Positions 25,129-34,107 are shown, counted from the stretch's first letter. The stretch is 64,000 bases of DNA from DASRHT01 sp035650355 (GCA_035650355.1 DASRHT010000058.1:46954-110953), one strand, 5' to 3'. Made by a program: numbers and translations. Notes: generated by a model not told the origin, from the letters alone.

Positions 25129-25986
25129 ATGAGACCTGCGGCAAAGCGAGTGCCAACGCTACAGAATATGCAAGGAGATGTCCGCAAGACATCTCCTAGA
25201 GGCGCTCGCTTCCGCCTGAACTGGCCTGGAAGAACCTTTGTGGCTGTGCTGGCAAGTCTCTTCTTGCTCTTTCTAGGAGTTCCGCTGGTAGCCCTGTTTT
25301 TTCGCGAGCCGCCAGCGGCGATCTGGGCTGGAATGATAGAGCCGGATGTCTTCCAGGCGCTACAACTGAGCCTTGTTACGACCTGCCTGAGTACGGCGGT
25401 CGCGGTGTTGTTTGGTCTGCCGGTGGCGTACCTGCTCGCCCGTACCGATTTTCCCGGTCGCGGGCTGGCGGAGACGCTGGTGGTGATGCCAACGGTGCTC
25501 CCGCCAGTGGTGGCTGGCGTGGCCCTGTTGCTCACCTTTGGACGCATGGGCTTGATTGGACATTACCTGGACCTGGTGGGGATCACTATTCCCTTCACGA
25601 TGGTTGCTGTGGTCATGGCTCAGGTTTTTATCGCTGCACCTTTTTTCGTCAATAGCGCCAGAGCGGGCTTTGAGCAACTGGATCGGCGCTACGAGATGGC
25701 TGCCTATACTTTACGTGCCTCCCCCTTCTACACCTTTCTACATGTGGTGTTGCCGCTAATTCGACCCGCTCTCCTCTCGGGCATCGGTCTCGCCTGGGCG
25801 CGGGCGCTGGGCGAATTTGGCGCGACCATCACCTTCGCCGGCAACTTTCCTGGCGTAACCCAGACGATGCCGATTGCCGTCTACGTTGCCACACAAAGTG
25901 ATCTGAACAAGGCCATTGCCCTCTCTGTCGTGCTGCTCGCCGTCTCATTCGGCGTGTTGCTGGCCCTGCGCATCGGCAAAAAATAG
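25129..25986 (+). CDS. modB: Molybdate ABC transporter permease
   Basis: 285 residues, about six membrane helices. The permease (EAA) loop is AAYTLRASPFYTFLHVVLPLIRPALLSGIGLAWARALGEFGA, characteristic of ModB/CysT. GVALLLTFGRMGLIG and FPGVTQTMPIAVYVATQSD are further ModB signatures. Starts 2 bases after modA. The ModC ATPase is not encoded next to it; the following genes are a NUDIX hydrolase and a two-component pair, so an ATPase elsewhere must be used, or the locus is incomplete. Confidence 0.93.
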   Translation: MRPAAKRVPTLQNMQGDVRKTSPRGARFRLNWPGRTFVAVLASLFLLFLGVPLVALFFREPPAAIWAGMIEPDVFQALQLSLVTTCLSTAVAVLFGLPVAYLLARTDFPGRGLAETLVVMPTVLPPVVAGVALLLTFGRMGLIGHYLDLVGITIPFTMVAVVMAQVFIAAPFFVNSARAGFEQLDRRYEMAAYTLRASPFYTFLHVVLPLIRPALLSGIGLAWARALGEFGATITFAGNFPGVTQTMPIAVYVATQSDLNKAIALSVVLLAVSFGVLLALRIGKK

Positions 25987-26102
25987 CCGACTAGCGCATT
26001 TTAAGTGGCTTTCAGGAGGGGCTTGTTTATGAGGTATACTATATTGAGCATAAATCTGCGTTGGTGGTTGTAAAAATCCATTTGTAGGTAAAGGTGTTGT
26101 GT

Positions 26103-26681
26103 ATGATGGTTCACGATGAGCATTCCTGGGAGGCGCTCTCCTCTCGTCAGGTTCTCGATACACCCTATTTAAAGATACGCTGCGAGCGGGTCGCTTTGCC
26201 CAATGGCGTCATCATCCCAGACTATTACATTATCGAGAATCGCGGCTGGGTCGGTATTGTTCCGGTCACAGAGGATGGCCGCTTTGTGCTTAATCGGCAG
26301 TATAAACATGGAATTGGCCTGAAGGTGCTGGAATTTCCTGCGGGCATGATCGATGAGCATGAGGATGATCCCATGCTCACGGCCCATCGCGAGCTGATGG
26401 AAGAGACCGGCTATAGTGTGGAGTCCGACCAGCTTGAGTTTCTGGCTCACATGCTTGCCAATCCAACCGGCGCGGAGACGCGCATCTGGTGGTACCTGGC
26501 GCGCGCTGTACACAAAACGGGCGAGCAGAAGATCGATCCAACCGAAGTGATTGAGAATCTGCTGGTCACGCCTGCCGAGCTGTTGCAACTGATTCATACA
26601 GGCGAATTCGCAGTGCAGGGGCAGGTCGCCGCCGCGTACATGGCGCTGGAACGGCTGGGCTTGATCCGGACGCTATTCTAG
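26103..26681 (+). CDS. NUDIX hydrolase, ADP-ribose pyrophosphatase type
   Basis: 192 residues; ATG 26103 or 26106 is more likely than the TTG at 26094. NUDIX box: GMIDEHEDDPMLTAHRELMEETGY (G, E, REL-x-EE-x-G present). The upstream EFPAG and the VGIVPVTEDGRFVLNRQYKHG strand match the ADP-ribose/NUDT5-like group that hydrolyses ADP-sugars. Monocistronic, 90 bases before the response regulator. Confidence 0.88.
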   Translation: MMVHDEHSWEALSSRQVLDTPYLKIRCERVALPNGVIIPDYYIIENRGWVGIVPVTEDGRFVLNRQYKHGIGLKVLEFPAGMIDEHEDDPMLTAHRELMEETGYSVESDQLEFLAHMLANPTGAETRIWWYLARAVHKTGEQKIDPTEVIENLLVTPAELLQLIHTGEFAVQGQVAAAYMALERLGLIRTLF

Positions 26682-26755
26682 CGGATAATTTCAGCGGAGG
26701 TTTTTAAAGCATCACAAAAATTTTACATATTCCTGGTAAATTCTTGAAAGACTTT

Positions 26756-26764
26756 TGATATAGT
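26756..26764 (+). promoter_or_regulatory. Extended -10 promoter giving a probably leaderless mRNA
   Basis: TGATATAGT: TATAGT at 26759-26764 with upstream TG. The ATG of the response regulator is only 8 bases later, where transcription would start. No Shine-Dalgarno exists in front of that ATG. Confidence 0.5.
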
Positions 26765-26771
26765 AAAGACG

Positions 26772-27515
26772 ATGAAAATACTTGTGATTGAGGATGAAGC
26801 GAATATTGTGCAGGTGATCCGGCTCTACCTGGAGCAGGCGGGCTATACCGTACACAGCGCCAGCGATGGCATCGCCGGCCTGGAACTGCATGCCCGTGAG
26901 CATCCTGACCTGGTGATCCTCGATCTGATGCTGCCCGCGCTCGATGGCATGGAGGTCTGCCGCCGCATTCGTGCCTGGGCCAATACGCCTATTCTTATGC
27001 TCACCGCGCGACAGGGAGAGGATGATCGTATCGCCGGTCTGGAGATGGGGGCCGATGACTACCTGGTGAAACCATTCAGTCCGCGTGAACTGGTCAGCCG
27101 CGTCAAGGCGATCCTGCGACGTAGCGTCCCGGCCCTGGTTGCTGGCGGCCAGGAGCCACAGCAGAGCGGAGGAGAGAAAGAAAAAGCTAATGATGAGGAA
27201 GTATTGCGTTTCGGCGATCTACTCATCAACATCCCCGCGCGTCGCGTCGCCGTCGATGGGCAGCCTATCACCCTCACCGTCAAAGAATTCGACCTGCTGG
27301 TCACGCTCGCCTCCGCCCCTGATCGCGTCTTCACCCGTGAGGTCCTGCTCAATCAGGTCTGGGGCTATACCTATCTTGGCGATGGCCGCACAGTTGACGT
27401 GCATGTCGGCACTCTGCGCAAAAAGCTAGAGGCCGACGCTAATGCTCCCCACCATGTGCAAACGGTCTGGGGTGTGGGCTACAAATTCGTCCCCACGCCT
27501 TCAACCCGTTCGTAA
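26772..27515 (+). CDS. OmpR/PhoB-type response regulator
   Basis: 247 residues. Receiver: VIEDEANIVQVIRLYLEQAGY, phospho-acceptor in PDLVILDLMLPALDGMEVCRR (Asp near 51), LTARQGEDD and the Lys of YLVKPFSPREL. A long linker (about 120-150) leads to the winged-helix trans_reg_C domain with LTVKEFDLLVTLASAPDRVFTREVLLNQVWGY and RTVDVHVGTLRKKLE. The partner kinase follows after 15 bases. Stimulus and targets unknown; no Shine-Dalgarno site. Confidence 0.95.
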   Translation: MKILVIEDEANIVQVIRLYLEQAGYTVHSASDGIAGLELHAREHPDLVILDLMLPALDGMEVCRRIRAWANTPILMLTARQGEDDRIAGLEMGADDYLVKPFSPRELVSRVKAILRRSVPALVAGGQEPQQSGGEKEKANDEEVLRFGDLLINIPARRVAVDGQPITLTVKEFDLLVTLASAPDRVFTREVLLNQVWGYTYLGDGRTVDVHVGTLRKKLEADANAPHHVQTVWGVGYKFVPTPSTRS

Positions 27516-27530
27516 AAAGGAGACCCCGGG

Positions 27531-29033
27531 ATGATTCACTTTTCCCCATTCTCCCGCTTGAGCTTGCGCGTCAAACTCGTCCTGAGTTATCTAGGGGTCG
27601 CGCTGGGTGCTATCCTGATCCTCGCCTTCGCGGTCGCGCTCGCCGTGCAAAACTACTTCACCATGACGCAATTAAGCGTTTTACGTCTGCGTACCCAATA
27701 TCAGGCTCAAAGGATTGAGAGCCTCTATCAGCAACTAGGCGGCAGTCTGGGGATTGTGGGGAATGGCCCGACCATTTCGCGTCTATCTAACGATCCCATT
27801 GTGCTGGCTATCGCAGATTTGCCTAGCAACCAGGTTCTTTGCAGCCAGACGGCTCTCTCACAGATCAATTGTAATGATCCAACGCTGAGACGAGCGCTTC
27901 GACAAGCCTCTAGGGGTCAGGAGGTTGATGGGATTTTGCTGGTTTCCACAAACAATACACGTTTCTCATCATTCTATGTTAGCCTGCCTCTTCATTACCA
28001 GGGACAAATTGTCGGAGCACTCTTTCTTACTGCACCGGAATTGTATCCCGACGAGTTTTTGAATCAGGTCAACCAGGCCATCTGGATTGCAGGCATTATC
28101 GTCTCTGGTATTGTCGTCCTTTTCAGCCTGCTGCTGGCCCGTCGCCTCACGCAGCCGCTTGAATCGCTCACAGTCGCAGCCGAGCAGATGAAGCGAGGAC
28201 AATATACCCGACGCGTAACCCTGCCCAGATCGCAGGACGAGCTTGGCCGTTTGGCGCTGACATTTAACGAGATGGCGGACACAATTGAGGCTGATGTCAA
28301 TGCACTCCGTCGTCACGAGCAGTATCGTCGCGACCTGATCGCCAACATTGGACATGATCTTGCCACGCCGCTCACCGCCATTCAGGGCTTTAGCGAGGCT
28401 TTGGCTGATGATATCATTCAGGACCCCCTAGAGCGGCAAGAAACGGCCCAGCGTATCGCGCGTGAAGTGCAGCGTCTGCGCCGCCTGGTGGCTGATATGC
28501 AACAGATGTCATCGCTCGAAGCTGGTCGCATTCATCTCGATCTTGCCCCGCTCGATATGCAATCGCTGGTCGATGAGACGCTGGCGGTGGTCGCGCCGGA
28601 ATGTGAGCAGGCGCATATTACGCTCTGCAACGAGATCGCGCCGTCCACGCCGCCGGTGCTGGCTGATAGTGATCGGCTCATCCAGGTCTTGCTCAACCTG
28701 CTCGACAATGGCCGCCGCCATACGCCCGAGAACGGCAAAATTACGATTGGCGCGGCTGCGAGCGAGAAAAAGTTGCATATCTGGGTCAGCGATACGGGCA
28801 CGGGGATCGATCCCGCCGACCTGCCACATATCTTCGAGCGTTTCTACCGCGCTGACCGCTCCCGCACAGGCGCGACGGGTGGCAGCGGGCTTGGCCTCTC
28901 GATTGTGAAAGCGATCATCCAGGCTCACAGCGGCACGATCTGGGCTGAAAGCATCCCCGGCGAGGGAACGCGCATCACCTTCACGTTGCCGCTTGCTATT
29001 GCAGACGACCAACCCCGCTCAGGTCGTCTGTAA
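27531..29033 (+). CDS. Membrane sensor histidine kinase (HAMP-HisKA-HATPase)
   Basis: 500 residues. TM1 is about 19-41, an extracytoplasmic sensor of about 140 residues follows, TM2 is about 183-203, then a HAMP linker (RRLTQPLESLTVAAEQMKRGQY). HisKA carries RRDLIANIGHDLATPLTAIQGF; HATPase carries NLLDNGRRHTP, VSDTGTGIDPADLPHIFERFYR and GSGLGLSIVKAIIQAH. Class I EnvZ/PhoR-like kinase, co-transcribed with the regulator before it. The stop codon TAA lies against the target duplication of a MITE-like element. Confidence 0.94.
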   Translation: MIHFSPFSRLSLRVKLVLSYLGVALGAILILAFAVALAVQNYFTMTQLSVLRLRTQYQAQRIESLYQQLGGSLGIVGNGPTISRLSNDPIVLAIADLPSNQVLCSQTALSQINCNDPTLRRALRQASRGQEVDGILLVSTNNTRFSSFYVSLPLHYQGQIVGALFLTAPELYPDEFLNQVNQAIWIAGIIVSGIVVLFSLLLARRLTQPLESLTVAAEQMKRGQYTRRVTLPRSQDELGRLALTFNEMADTIEADVNALRRHEQYRRDLIANIGHDLATPLTAIQGFSEALADDIIQDPLERQETAQRIAREVQRLRRLVADMQQMSSLEAGRIHLDLAPLDMQSLVDETLAVVAPECEQAHITLCNEIAPSTPPVLADSDRLIQVLLNLLDNGRRHTPENGKITIGAAASEKKLHIWVSDTGTGIDPADLPHIFERFYRADRSRTGATGGSGLGLSIVKAIIQAHSGTIWAESIPGEGTRITFTLPLAIADDQPRSGRL

Positions 29034-29040
29034 GGAATTG

Positions 29041-29198
29041 CAGGGCTTTTCAGTTTTCGTCATGCTCGCAAGAGGAGAGAGGTGCAGGCAACCCCGCGTC
29101 GCGGGGTTGCCTGCACCTCTCTCCTCTTGCCCTGCGCCCCCAACGGGGCGCCAATCCCGTCGGCAGGAGGGAGAGGAGAGGAACACTGAAAAGCCCTG
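29041..29198. mobile_element. MITE-like element A with a 30-bp perfect internal palindrome
   Basis: About 158 bp. Terminal inverted repeats CAGGGCTTTTCAGT (29041-29054) and ACTGAAAAGCCCTG (29185-29198). Flanking direct repeat TAAGGAATTG (29031-29040) and CAAGGAATTG (29199-29208), 9 of 10 identical, consistent with a 10-bp target duplication. Inside, arms 29068-29097 and 29101-29130 are perfect reverse complements with a 3-base loop. No ORF, so non-autonomous. Same family as element B. Confidence 0.8.
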
Positions 29199-29311
29199 CA
29201 AGGAATTGCTTGCCACTTGAGTTCTGTGCCAATACAGTGTAGTGTTATATCAAGATAACCGGAGCGAAAGCCATCAGCTTATTTTTGTTGCAATGAAGGA
29301 GTCAGACAGAC

Positions 29312-29725
29312 ATGGCAATTGACAGCAGTCTCATCGGTAAAAGCTCGGAGCCGCAGACCTTCCAGGTCACGCGAGAAGCGGTGTTGCGTTTCATGGAAGC
29401 GACGGAAGATCCCACGCTGAAAAGTGGCAAGCCGATAGAGTTCGCCCCTCCCACCTTTCCCACCACCTTTCGCATGCGTAATTCTGCGGTCCACCTCGAC
29501 ACCTCCAGAATGCAGCTCTTACACGGTGAACAAGCCTATACCTATGCGCGCCCCTTACGCATTGGTGAAGAGGTGACCTGCGTCTCCCGTATCGTCGATG
29601 TGCGCCAACGCGAGGGCCGCAGCGGCGCAATGACCATCATGATCACGGAGTTGACCGGCACCGATAGCAACCAGCAGCATGTCTTTACTGCGCGCGGGAC
29701 TTCGATCATCCGCGTCAAATCGTAG
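29312..29725 (+). CDS. MaoC-like / FAS1-type acyl dehydratase domain protein
   Basis: 137 residues, single hot-dog fold. The N-terminal half (LIGKSSEPQTFQVTREAVLRFMEATED, PPTFPTTFRMRN) and MQLLHGEQAYTYARPLRIGEEVTC match the MaoC N-terminal FAS1-dehydratase domain found in (R)-hydratase-type enzymes acting on acyl-CoA or acyl-ACP. AAGGAG lies 12 bases upstream. No fatty-acid genes adjoin, so the substrate is unknown. Confidence 0.85.
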   Translation: MAIDSSLIGKSSEPQTFQVTREAVLRFMEATEDPTLKSGKPIEFAPPTFPTTFRMRNSAVHLDTSRMQLLHGEQAYTYARPLRIGEEVTCVSRIVDVRQREGRSGAMTIMITELTGTDSNQQHVFTARGTSIIRVKS

Positions 29726-30074
29726 AAGGTAGGTCTTACACCTGCCCAACAGCGAATGAGAGAGGTGGTTCTGAGCCATCGCATCTACCCTCATTGCCGA
29801 GCGACTGAGCGCTCTCACGATGAATCGGGGAGCTACAGGACGCGAGAGTGGCGTTGTCGCTCGGCAGGCAAGGAATGATTGAGTGCCTAGCCACCTCCTC
29901 ATCTGCTTCCTATCTACCCCCCTCGCTACTGCCAAATGATAAAGAAGTTACCCCAGCGATTTTTTAGAATCTTGTGCAGGGATAGTCATATTATTTAGAA
30001 CTACTCCTCTATAATCAAGCTATTAAGTCAGAGGACCAGATATGAGGAACTCCTTAACTCGGGAGGAACCTGCG
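29726..30074. other. Intergenic region with hairpin and dispersed repeat
   Basis: No gene found. Holds the 29796-29865 hairpin, with the third dispersed repeat inside its loop. TATAAT at 30010-30015 may be the -10 box of the TIR-STAND gene (its -35 region is poor). Confidence 0.55.
29796..29865. repeat. Hairpin element carrying dispersed repeat copy 3
   Basis: GCCGAGCGAC (29796-29805) pairs perfectly with GTCGCTCGGC (29856-29865). The loop contains the 23-bp repeat (29816-29838, plus strand). The stem resembles 22671-22716, where the 23-mer lies outside and reversed. Confidence 0.75.
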
Positions 30075-33000
30075 ATGATTGTTACTTCTTCCGCTCCAGT
30101 ACAGGCTTTTTACTGCTTCGATCCAGTCGATCTGGCCTATGTCTCGTCTCTTGATCTTCACCTTGCGCCTCTGAAACATGCTGGGCGTCTCCAGACATGG
30201 GGTGAGTGGCAAGTTCTGGCTGGTTCTGAGTGGGAACGCGAGCGCAATCGACATTTTTCCACAGCCCGTCTCCTCTTGCTCCTCTTGAGTCCAGATTTTC
30301 TCGCTTCGGAAATGGGTCAACAGCAGATACAGATGGCTCTACAGAGACGACAAGCAGAAGACGCTGTAGTCCTTCCTTTGCTGCTGCGCCCTTGTGCGTG
30401 GGAAGAAACGGAACTCCGGTCGTTGCAAATTCTGCCTGGGGATCACGAGGCACTCATATTGCAACCGAGCATGGACAAAGCCTGGCAAGAGATTGTGGTA
30501 GAGATTAGCCATGTTCTTGAGACACTGCAAAAGCGAATCTATCTCGTTTTTGTCCCGGAAGATCAAGATATCGTAGAGCATCTATCAGAGGATCTATCTC
30601 GCTCTGGCGTGACTGTATGCCGTCTGAAAGGCGATCCATTCTCATCGGATCTTCGCCTGCATAAGATTGTGCATGAAGCGATCCGCCAGGCGTCTTGCGT
30701 ACTTCTCATGGCCTCTCCCACTGCTTTCAGTTCACGGATAGTAAAAGCGCAAATGGAGCTAGCCAACGATTATCAGCGGTCGTTGTACGTGTTGTGGGTC
30801 AGAGGTGAGGACGTAGCGCCGCTTCACTCAGGCCCGTGGCAAGCGGAAGTAGTGCTGGATGCTCGCGACCAGCAGTGCTACGAGACAGCCACAACCAGAC
30901 TGTTATCGCACTTCAGACAGCCGAGAGCAGCGACACCTGTCATTGAGAGCCTGCTGATCACAGAACCACGCAACCCCTATAAAGGCTTGCATGCCTTTAC
31001 TGCGCAGGACACACGCGATTTCTTTGGCCGCGACACGTTAATTGACGAACTGGCTACAGCGCTGGAACAGATACTTGTCCAGGAGAAGAAGGAGAAGCAG
31101 CATGCATGTCTGCTCACCGTGTTGGGAGCAAGTGGGTCAGGCAAAACAAGCGTTGTGCTCGCGGGTCTGCTTCCTCAACTCCAACAAGGTGGCGTCTTCA
31201 ATAGCCAGGAATGGATCTACCTCGATCCGATTGTGCCAGGAATCCATCCCCTTGAAGCCCTGGCCGTTTCTTTTGCTCGGCAACCTGCTCTGGAAGGTGT
31301 TGCATCCCTCTATGCGGCATTCGCGTCGGATTCGCTGCGAACACTCCATCTACTTGCCCTGCAACTGGCAGGTTCCTCAGCCTGCAAGGTGGTTCTGTTC
31401 ATCGATCAATTTGAAGAGGTTTTTACCCTCACCAGCTCAGAAGAAGAACGAATGCACTTCTTCGATTTGCTCATTACAGCTCTCACCGAGCCACGGGGGG
31501 CACTCCTCGTCATTCTGGCCTTGCGCATGGACTTCTATGAGCGTGCCACTCAGTATCCGGTACTCTATCGCTTGCTGGATGCACATCGCGTCTCCGTTTT
31601 GCCGATGGAGCGCGATGACCTGCGCCGGGTGATCGAAGAACCCGCACACTTGCCTGATGTGCAGATGACCTTTGAGAGTGATCTGGTAGGAGATTTGCTC
31701 TTTGACATGCGTGAACAGGCAGGCGCACTTCCGCTTCTGGAATTTACGCTGGACCTGTTATTTGCACATCGCAACGGTCAAATGCTTACCCTGCGCGCCT
31801 ACCACGAAATCGGTGGAGTCAAGGGCGCTCTTGCTAGGCACGCCGAGGCGACCTACGATGCTTTACCCACCAAAGAACACCAAGCGCTTGCCAGAAGCCT
31901 CTTTCTGCGTCTGATCGATCCTGGGCGCAGCGAACAGAATACAACTCGCCGCCGGGCGAAGCTGACCGAATTTGAACAGCTTGATTTGGCGCAAACGAAA
32001 CTTCTGCGCGAGACGATAGATGCGTTTGTTGCTGCTCGACTGCTGACGACGAACGAGCAGGTAGGCGAGGCTACGCTCGAAGTGAGTCATGAAGCCTTGA
32101 TCCGCGAGTGGCAGCGTCTTATAGAATGGCTGTCTGAAGCCCGCGAGGACATCCTTTTGCAACAGAAGATCAGTGAGGACGCAGCAGAGTGGCAGCAGCG
32201 CCTTCGCCCTCAAGATCGCCTCTATCGTGGTTCCCAACTCAAGGAAGCGCGAGCGTGGGCAAAACGCAACACTCCCAGCCAGCTAGAAAGAACGTTTCTG
32301 CACTTCAGCATGAAGCAACGTGTACAATTCGTGGCAAGTATGATAGGGGTTATGCTTTTGCTGTTTGCAACGACAGGCGCTGCCATCTACTTCTTCATAC
32401 AACGCCCACCTGATCCGACCGAGGTAACGACACTCCAGAATGATGGCGTTGGATCATTGCGCTGGGCCATTGACAATGCCCTTTCCGGCAAGACTATCAC
32501 CTTTGCCTCCAGTTTGGCGGGGCAAACGATCACCTTGACAGACACATTGGTGTTCCCCAATAAACAACTCCATATTCAAGGTCCAGATGAGAGAAGGATC
32601 ACTATTCGCAACGCAACGAATGAGATTGTTGTAAACAATCAGACCTCCATCACTCTCATCAATTTGACCTTTCTCGGTGGCCCAAACAATTCCACATTTT
32701 TGTTCAGTAATCAGGGAGCTTTAACGCTGAGTAACAGTGCCGTTTCGGACAATGGGAGCGGCGGCATCGACAATGTTGCTAATGGAGTCATGACGCTGAC
32801 GAACAGCACGGTTTCGGGCAATGAGGACAACGGAGGTGGCGGAGGCGGCATCTCCAATTATGGAACCATAACACTGACGAACAGCATCATTTCGGACAAT
32901 ATGAGCAATAGCAGCGACGCAGGCGGCATCGACAATGACGGTGGAACCATAACGCTGACGAACAGCATCATTTCGGACAATATGAGCAGAGACGGTGGCG

Positions 33001-33860
33001 GAGGCATCTCCAATAATAATGGAGCTATAACGTTAACGGACAGCATCATTTCGGCCAATATGAGCAACAGCAGCGGCGCAGGCATCTTAAATTATGGAAG
33101 CGTGACGCTGACGAACAGCACGGTTTCGGGCAATGAGGACAACGGAGGCGACGGCGGAGGCATCTCCAATAATAATGGAACTATAACACTGACGAACAGC
33201 ACGGTTTCGGGCAATACGAGCGACGGATTCGGCATCTTCGGCGGCGGGGGTGGCGTCTTCATCAGCGGGGGCGGCATCTTCAATGAGGGTGGAACTGTGA
33301 CGCTGATGAACAGCACCGTTTCGGACAATACTGCTGGCGGCGGGAGCAGCATCTTCAGCGGGGGGGGCATCTTCAATGAGGGTGGTAGAGTCACACTCGT
33401 CTTCTGTACACTGTACGGCAATCAAGCGAACACTGGAGGCGGTCTTTTCACACAAGCGCTAGATAATTTTGACCCTGGGGTTTCAATCATTCGCAACAGT
33501 CTCGTTGCTGGTAATCGGGCATCTACCGACCCGGACATTGCAGGGAACCTGACAACGGAAGGACACAATCTGATTCAAAGCACAGCAGGTACTATCTTCC
33601 TCGACCCCGATCACCAACACCGTACCGATCTTACCGACATCCCACTTTCTAACATCAGCATTGATCCGCATCTGCAACTCAATGGAAAGGCTACCACGAA
33701 AACCCACGCCCTTCTACCTGACAGTCCAGCCATTGATGCCATTCCGCTTACGGCTTGCCTGATTGTCGTCAATAGTATAGCTATCACTACGGACCAGCGT
33801 GGGGTCAAACGCCCCCAGGGATCTGCTTGCGATATCGGAGCCTATGAATATACCCCCTGA
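30075..33860 (+). CDS. TIR-TIR-nSTAND1-TM-beta-helix giant protein
   Basis: 1261 residues from ATG 30075 (GGGAGG upstream; ATG 30042 possible). Two TIR-like domains come first: about 10-150 (FYCFDPVDLAYVSSLDLHLAP, LLLLLSPDFLASEMGQQQI) and 155-285 (KRIYLVFVPEDQDIVEHLSEDL). NPYKGLHAF and FFGRD near 300-320 introduce an nSTAND1 ATPase with Walker A GASGSGKT near 350 and LFIDQFEEVF as Walker B. A membrane helix lies at about 752-775 (VASMIGVMLLLFATTGAAIYFF). The rest is a right-handed beta-helix of about ten LTNSTVSGN-type turns, ending SPAID...TDQRGVKRPQGSACDIGAYE, a choice-of-anchor type repeat end. TIR-STAND proteins are often anti-phage or stress sensors; an outside beta-helix could be the sensor (inference). 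Confidence 0.85.
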   Translation: MIVTSSAPVQAFYCFDPVDLAYVSSLDLHLAPLKHAGRLQTWGEWQVLAGSEWERERNRHFSTARLLLLLLSPDFLASEMGQQQIQMALQRRQAEDAVVLPLLLRPCAWEETELRSLQILPGDHEALILQPSMDKAWQEIVVEISHVLETLQKRIYLVFVPEDQDIVEHLSEDLSRSGVTVCRLKGDPFSSDLRLHKIVHEAIRQASCVLLMASPTAFSSRIVKAQMELANDYQRSLYVLWVRGEDVAPLHSGPWQAEVVLDARDQQCYETATTRLLSHFRQPRAATPVIESLLITEPRNPYKGLHAFTAQDTRDFFGRDTLIDELATALEQILVQEKKEKQHACLLTVLGASGSGKTSVVLAGLLPQLQQGGVFNSQEWIYLDPIVPGIHPLEALAVSFARQPALEGVASLYAAFASDSLRTLHLLALQLAGSSACKVVLFIDQFEEVFTLTSSEEERMHFFDLLITALTEPRGALLVILALRMDFYERATQYPVLYRLLDAHRVSVLPMERDDLRRVIEEPAHLPDVQMTFESDLVGDLLFDMREQAGALPLLEFTLDLLFAHRNGQMLTLRAYHEIGGVKGALARHAEATYDALPTKEHQALARSLFLRLIDPGRSEQNTTRRRAKLTEFEQLDLAQTKLLRETIDAFVAARLLTTNEQVGEATLEVSHEALIREWQRLIEWLSEAREDILLQQKISEDAAEWQQRLRPQDRLYRGSQLKEARAWAKRNTPSQLERTFLHFSMKQRVQFVASMIGVMLLLFATTGAAIYFFIQRPPDPTEVTTLQNDGVGSLRWAIDNALSGKTITFASSLAGQTITLTDTLVFPNKQLHIQGPDERRITIRNATNEIVVNNQTSITLINLTFLGGPNNSTFLFSNQGALTLSNSAVSDNGSGGIDNVANGVMTLTNSTVSGNEDNGGGGGGISNYGTITLTNSIISDNMSNSSDAGGIDNDGGTITLTNSIISDNMSRDGGGGISNNNGAITLTDSIISANMSNSSGAGILNYGSVTLTNSTVSGNEDNGGDGGGISNNNGTITLTNSTVSGNTSDGFGIFGGGGGVFISGGGIFNEGGTVTLMNSTVSDNTAGGGSSIFSGGGIFNEGGRVTLVFCTLYGNQANTGGGLFTQALDNFDPGVSIIRNSLVAGNRASTDPDIAGNLTTEGHNLIQSTAGTIFLDPDHQHRTDLTDIPLSNISIDPHLQLNGKATTKTHALLPDSPAIDAIPLTACLIVVNSIAITTDQRGVKRPQGSACDIGAYEYTP
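32790..33330 (+). repeat. Degenerate tandem DNA repeat coding for beta-helix turns
   Basis: Units of about 75-95 bp contain CTGACGAACAGCA followed by TTTCGGRCAAT (near 32795, 32873, 32956, 33110, 33192 and others). They encode LTNS[TI][VI]S[GD]N and Gly-rich linkers. High similarity between units suggests recent expansion and possible length variation. Confidence 0.75.
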
Positions 33861-34035
33861 TCCAGAATCCGCAGAGCCAACATTCATAGTTCGCTCTCGG
33901 AGCGAAGGAGTTTCCAAATCAACGAAGTATCGGTAAAGAAGCTCAGATCGTAATCAATCGTCAGCCTAAAATCGCAGAGGTCCGCCAAAGTGGACCTCTA
34001 CGAACATCTTCGATATTTGTGACTATGGGTGCGAG

Positions 34036-34107
34036 TGGGTGACCAGGGAGTCGAACCCTGAACCTACCGATTAAGAGTCGGGTGCTCTGCCATTGAGCTA
34101 GTCACCC
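34036..34107 (-). tRNA. tRNA-Lys (anticodon CTT)
   Basis: 72 nt cloverleaf on the minus strand: acceptor GGGTGAC/GTCACCC, D arm GCTC...GAGC, anticodon loop CTCTTAA giving CTT, T arm CAGGG-TTCGACT-CCCTG, discriminator A. The first anticodon-stem pair is mismatched. CCA is not encoded. A 9-bp direct repeat TGCGAGTGG flanks it (34030-34038, overlapping its end, and 34109-34117). Confidence 0.93.

Noticed and set aside
20455..29838. CRISPR array suspicion for the 23-bp repeats
   Set aside because: Copies are kilobases apart, in both orientations, with no spacers and no cas genes.
32858..33455. Minus-strand ORFs opposite the beta-helix repeats
   Set aside because: Repetitive composition from the coding repeats on the plus strand; no independent signal.
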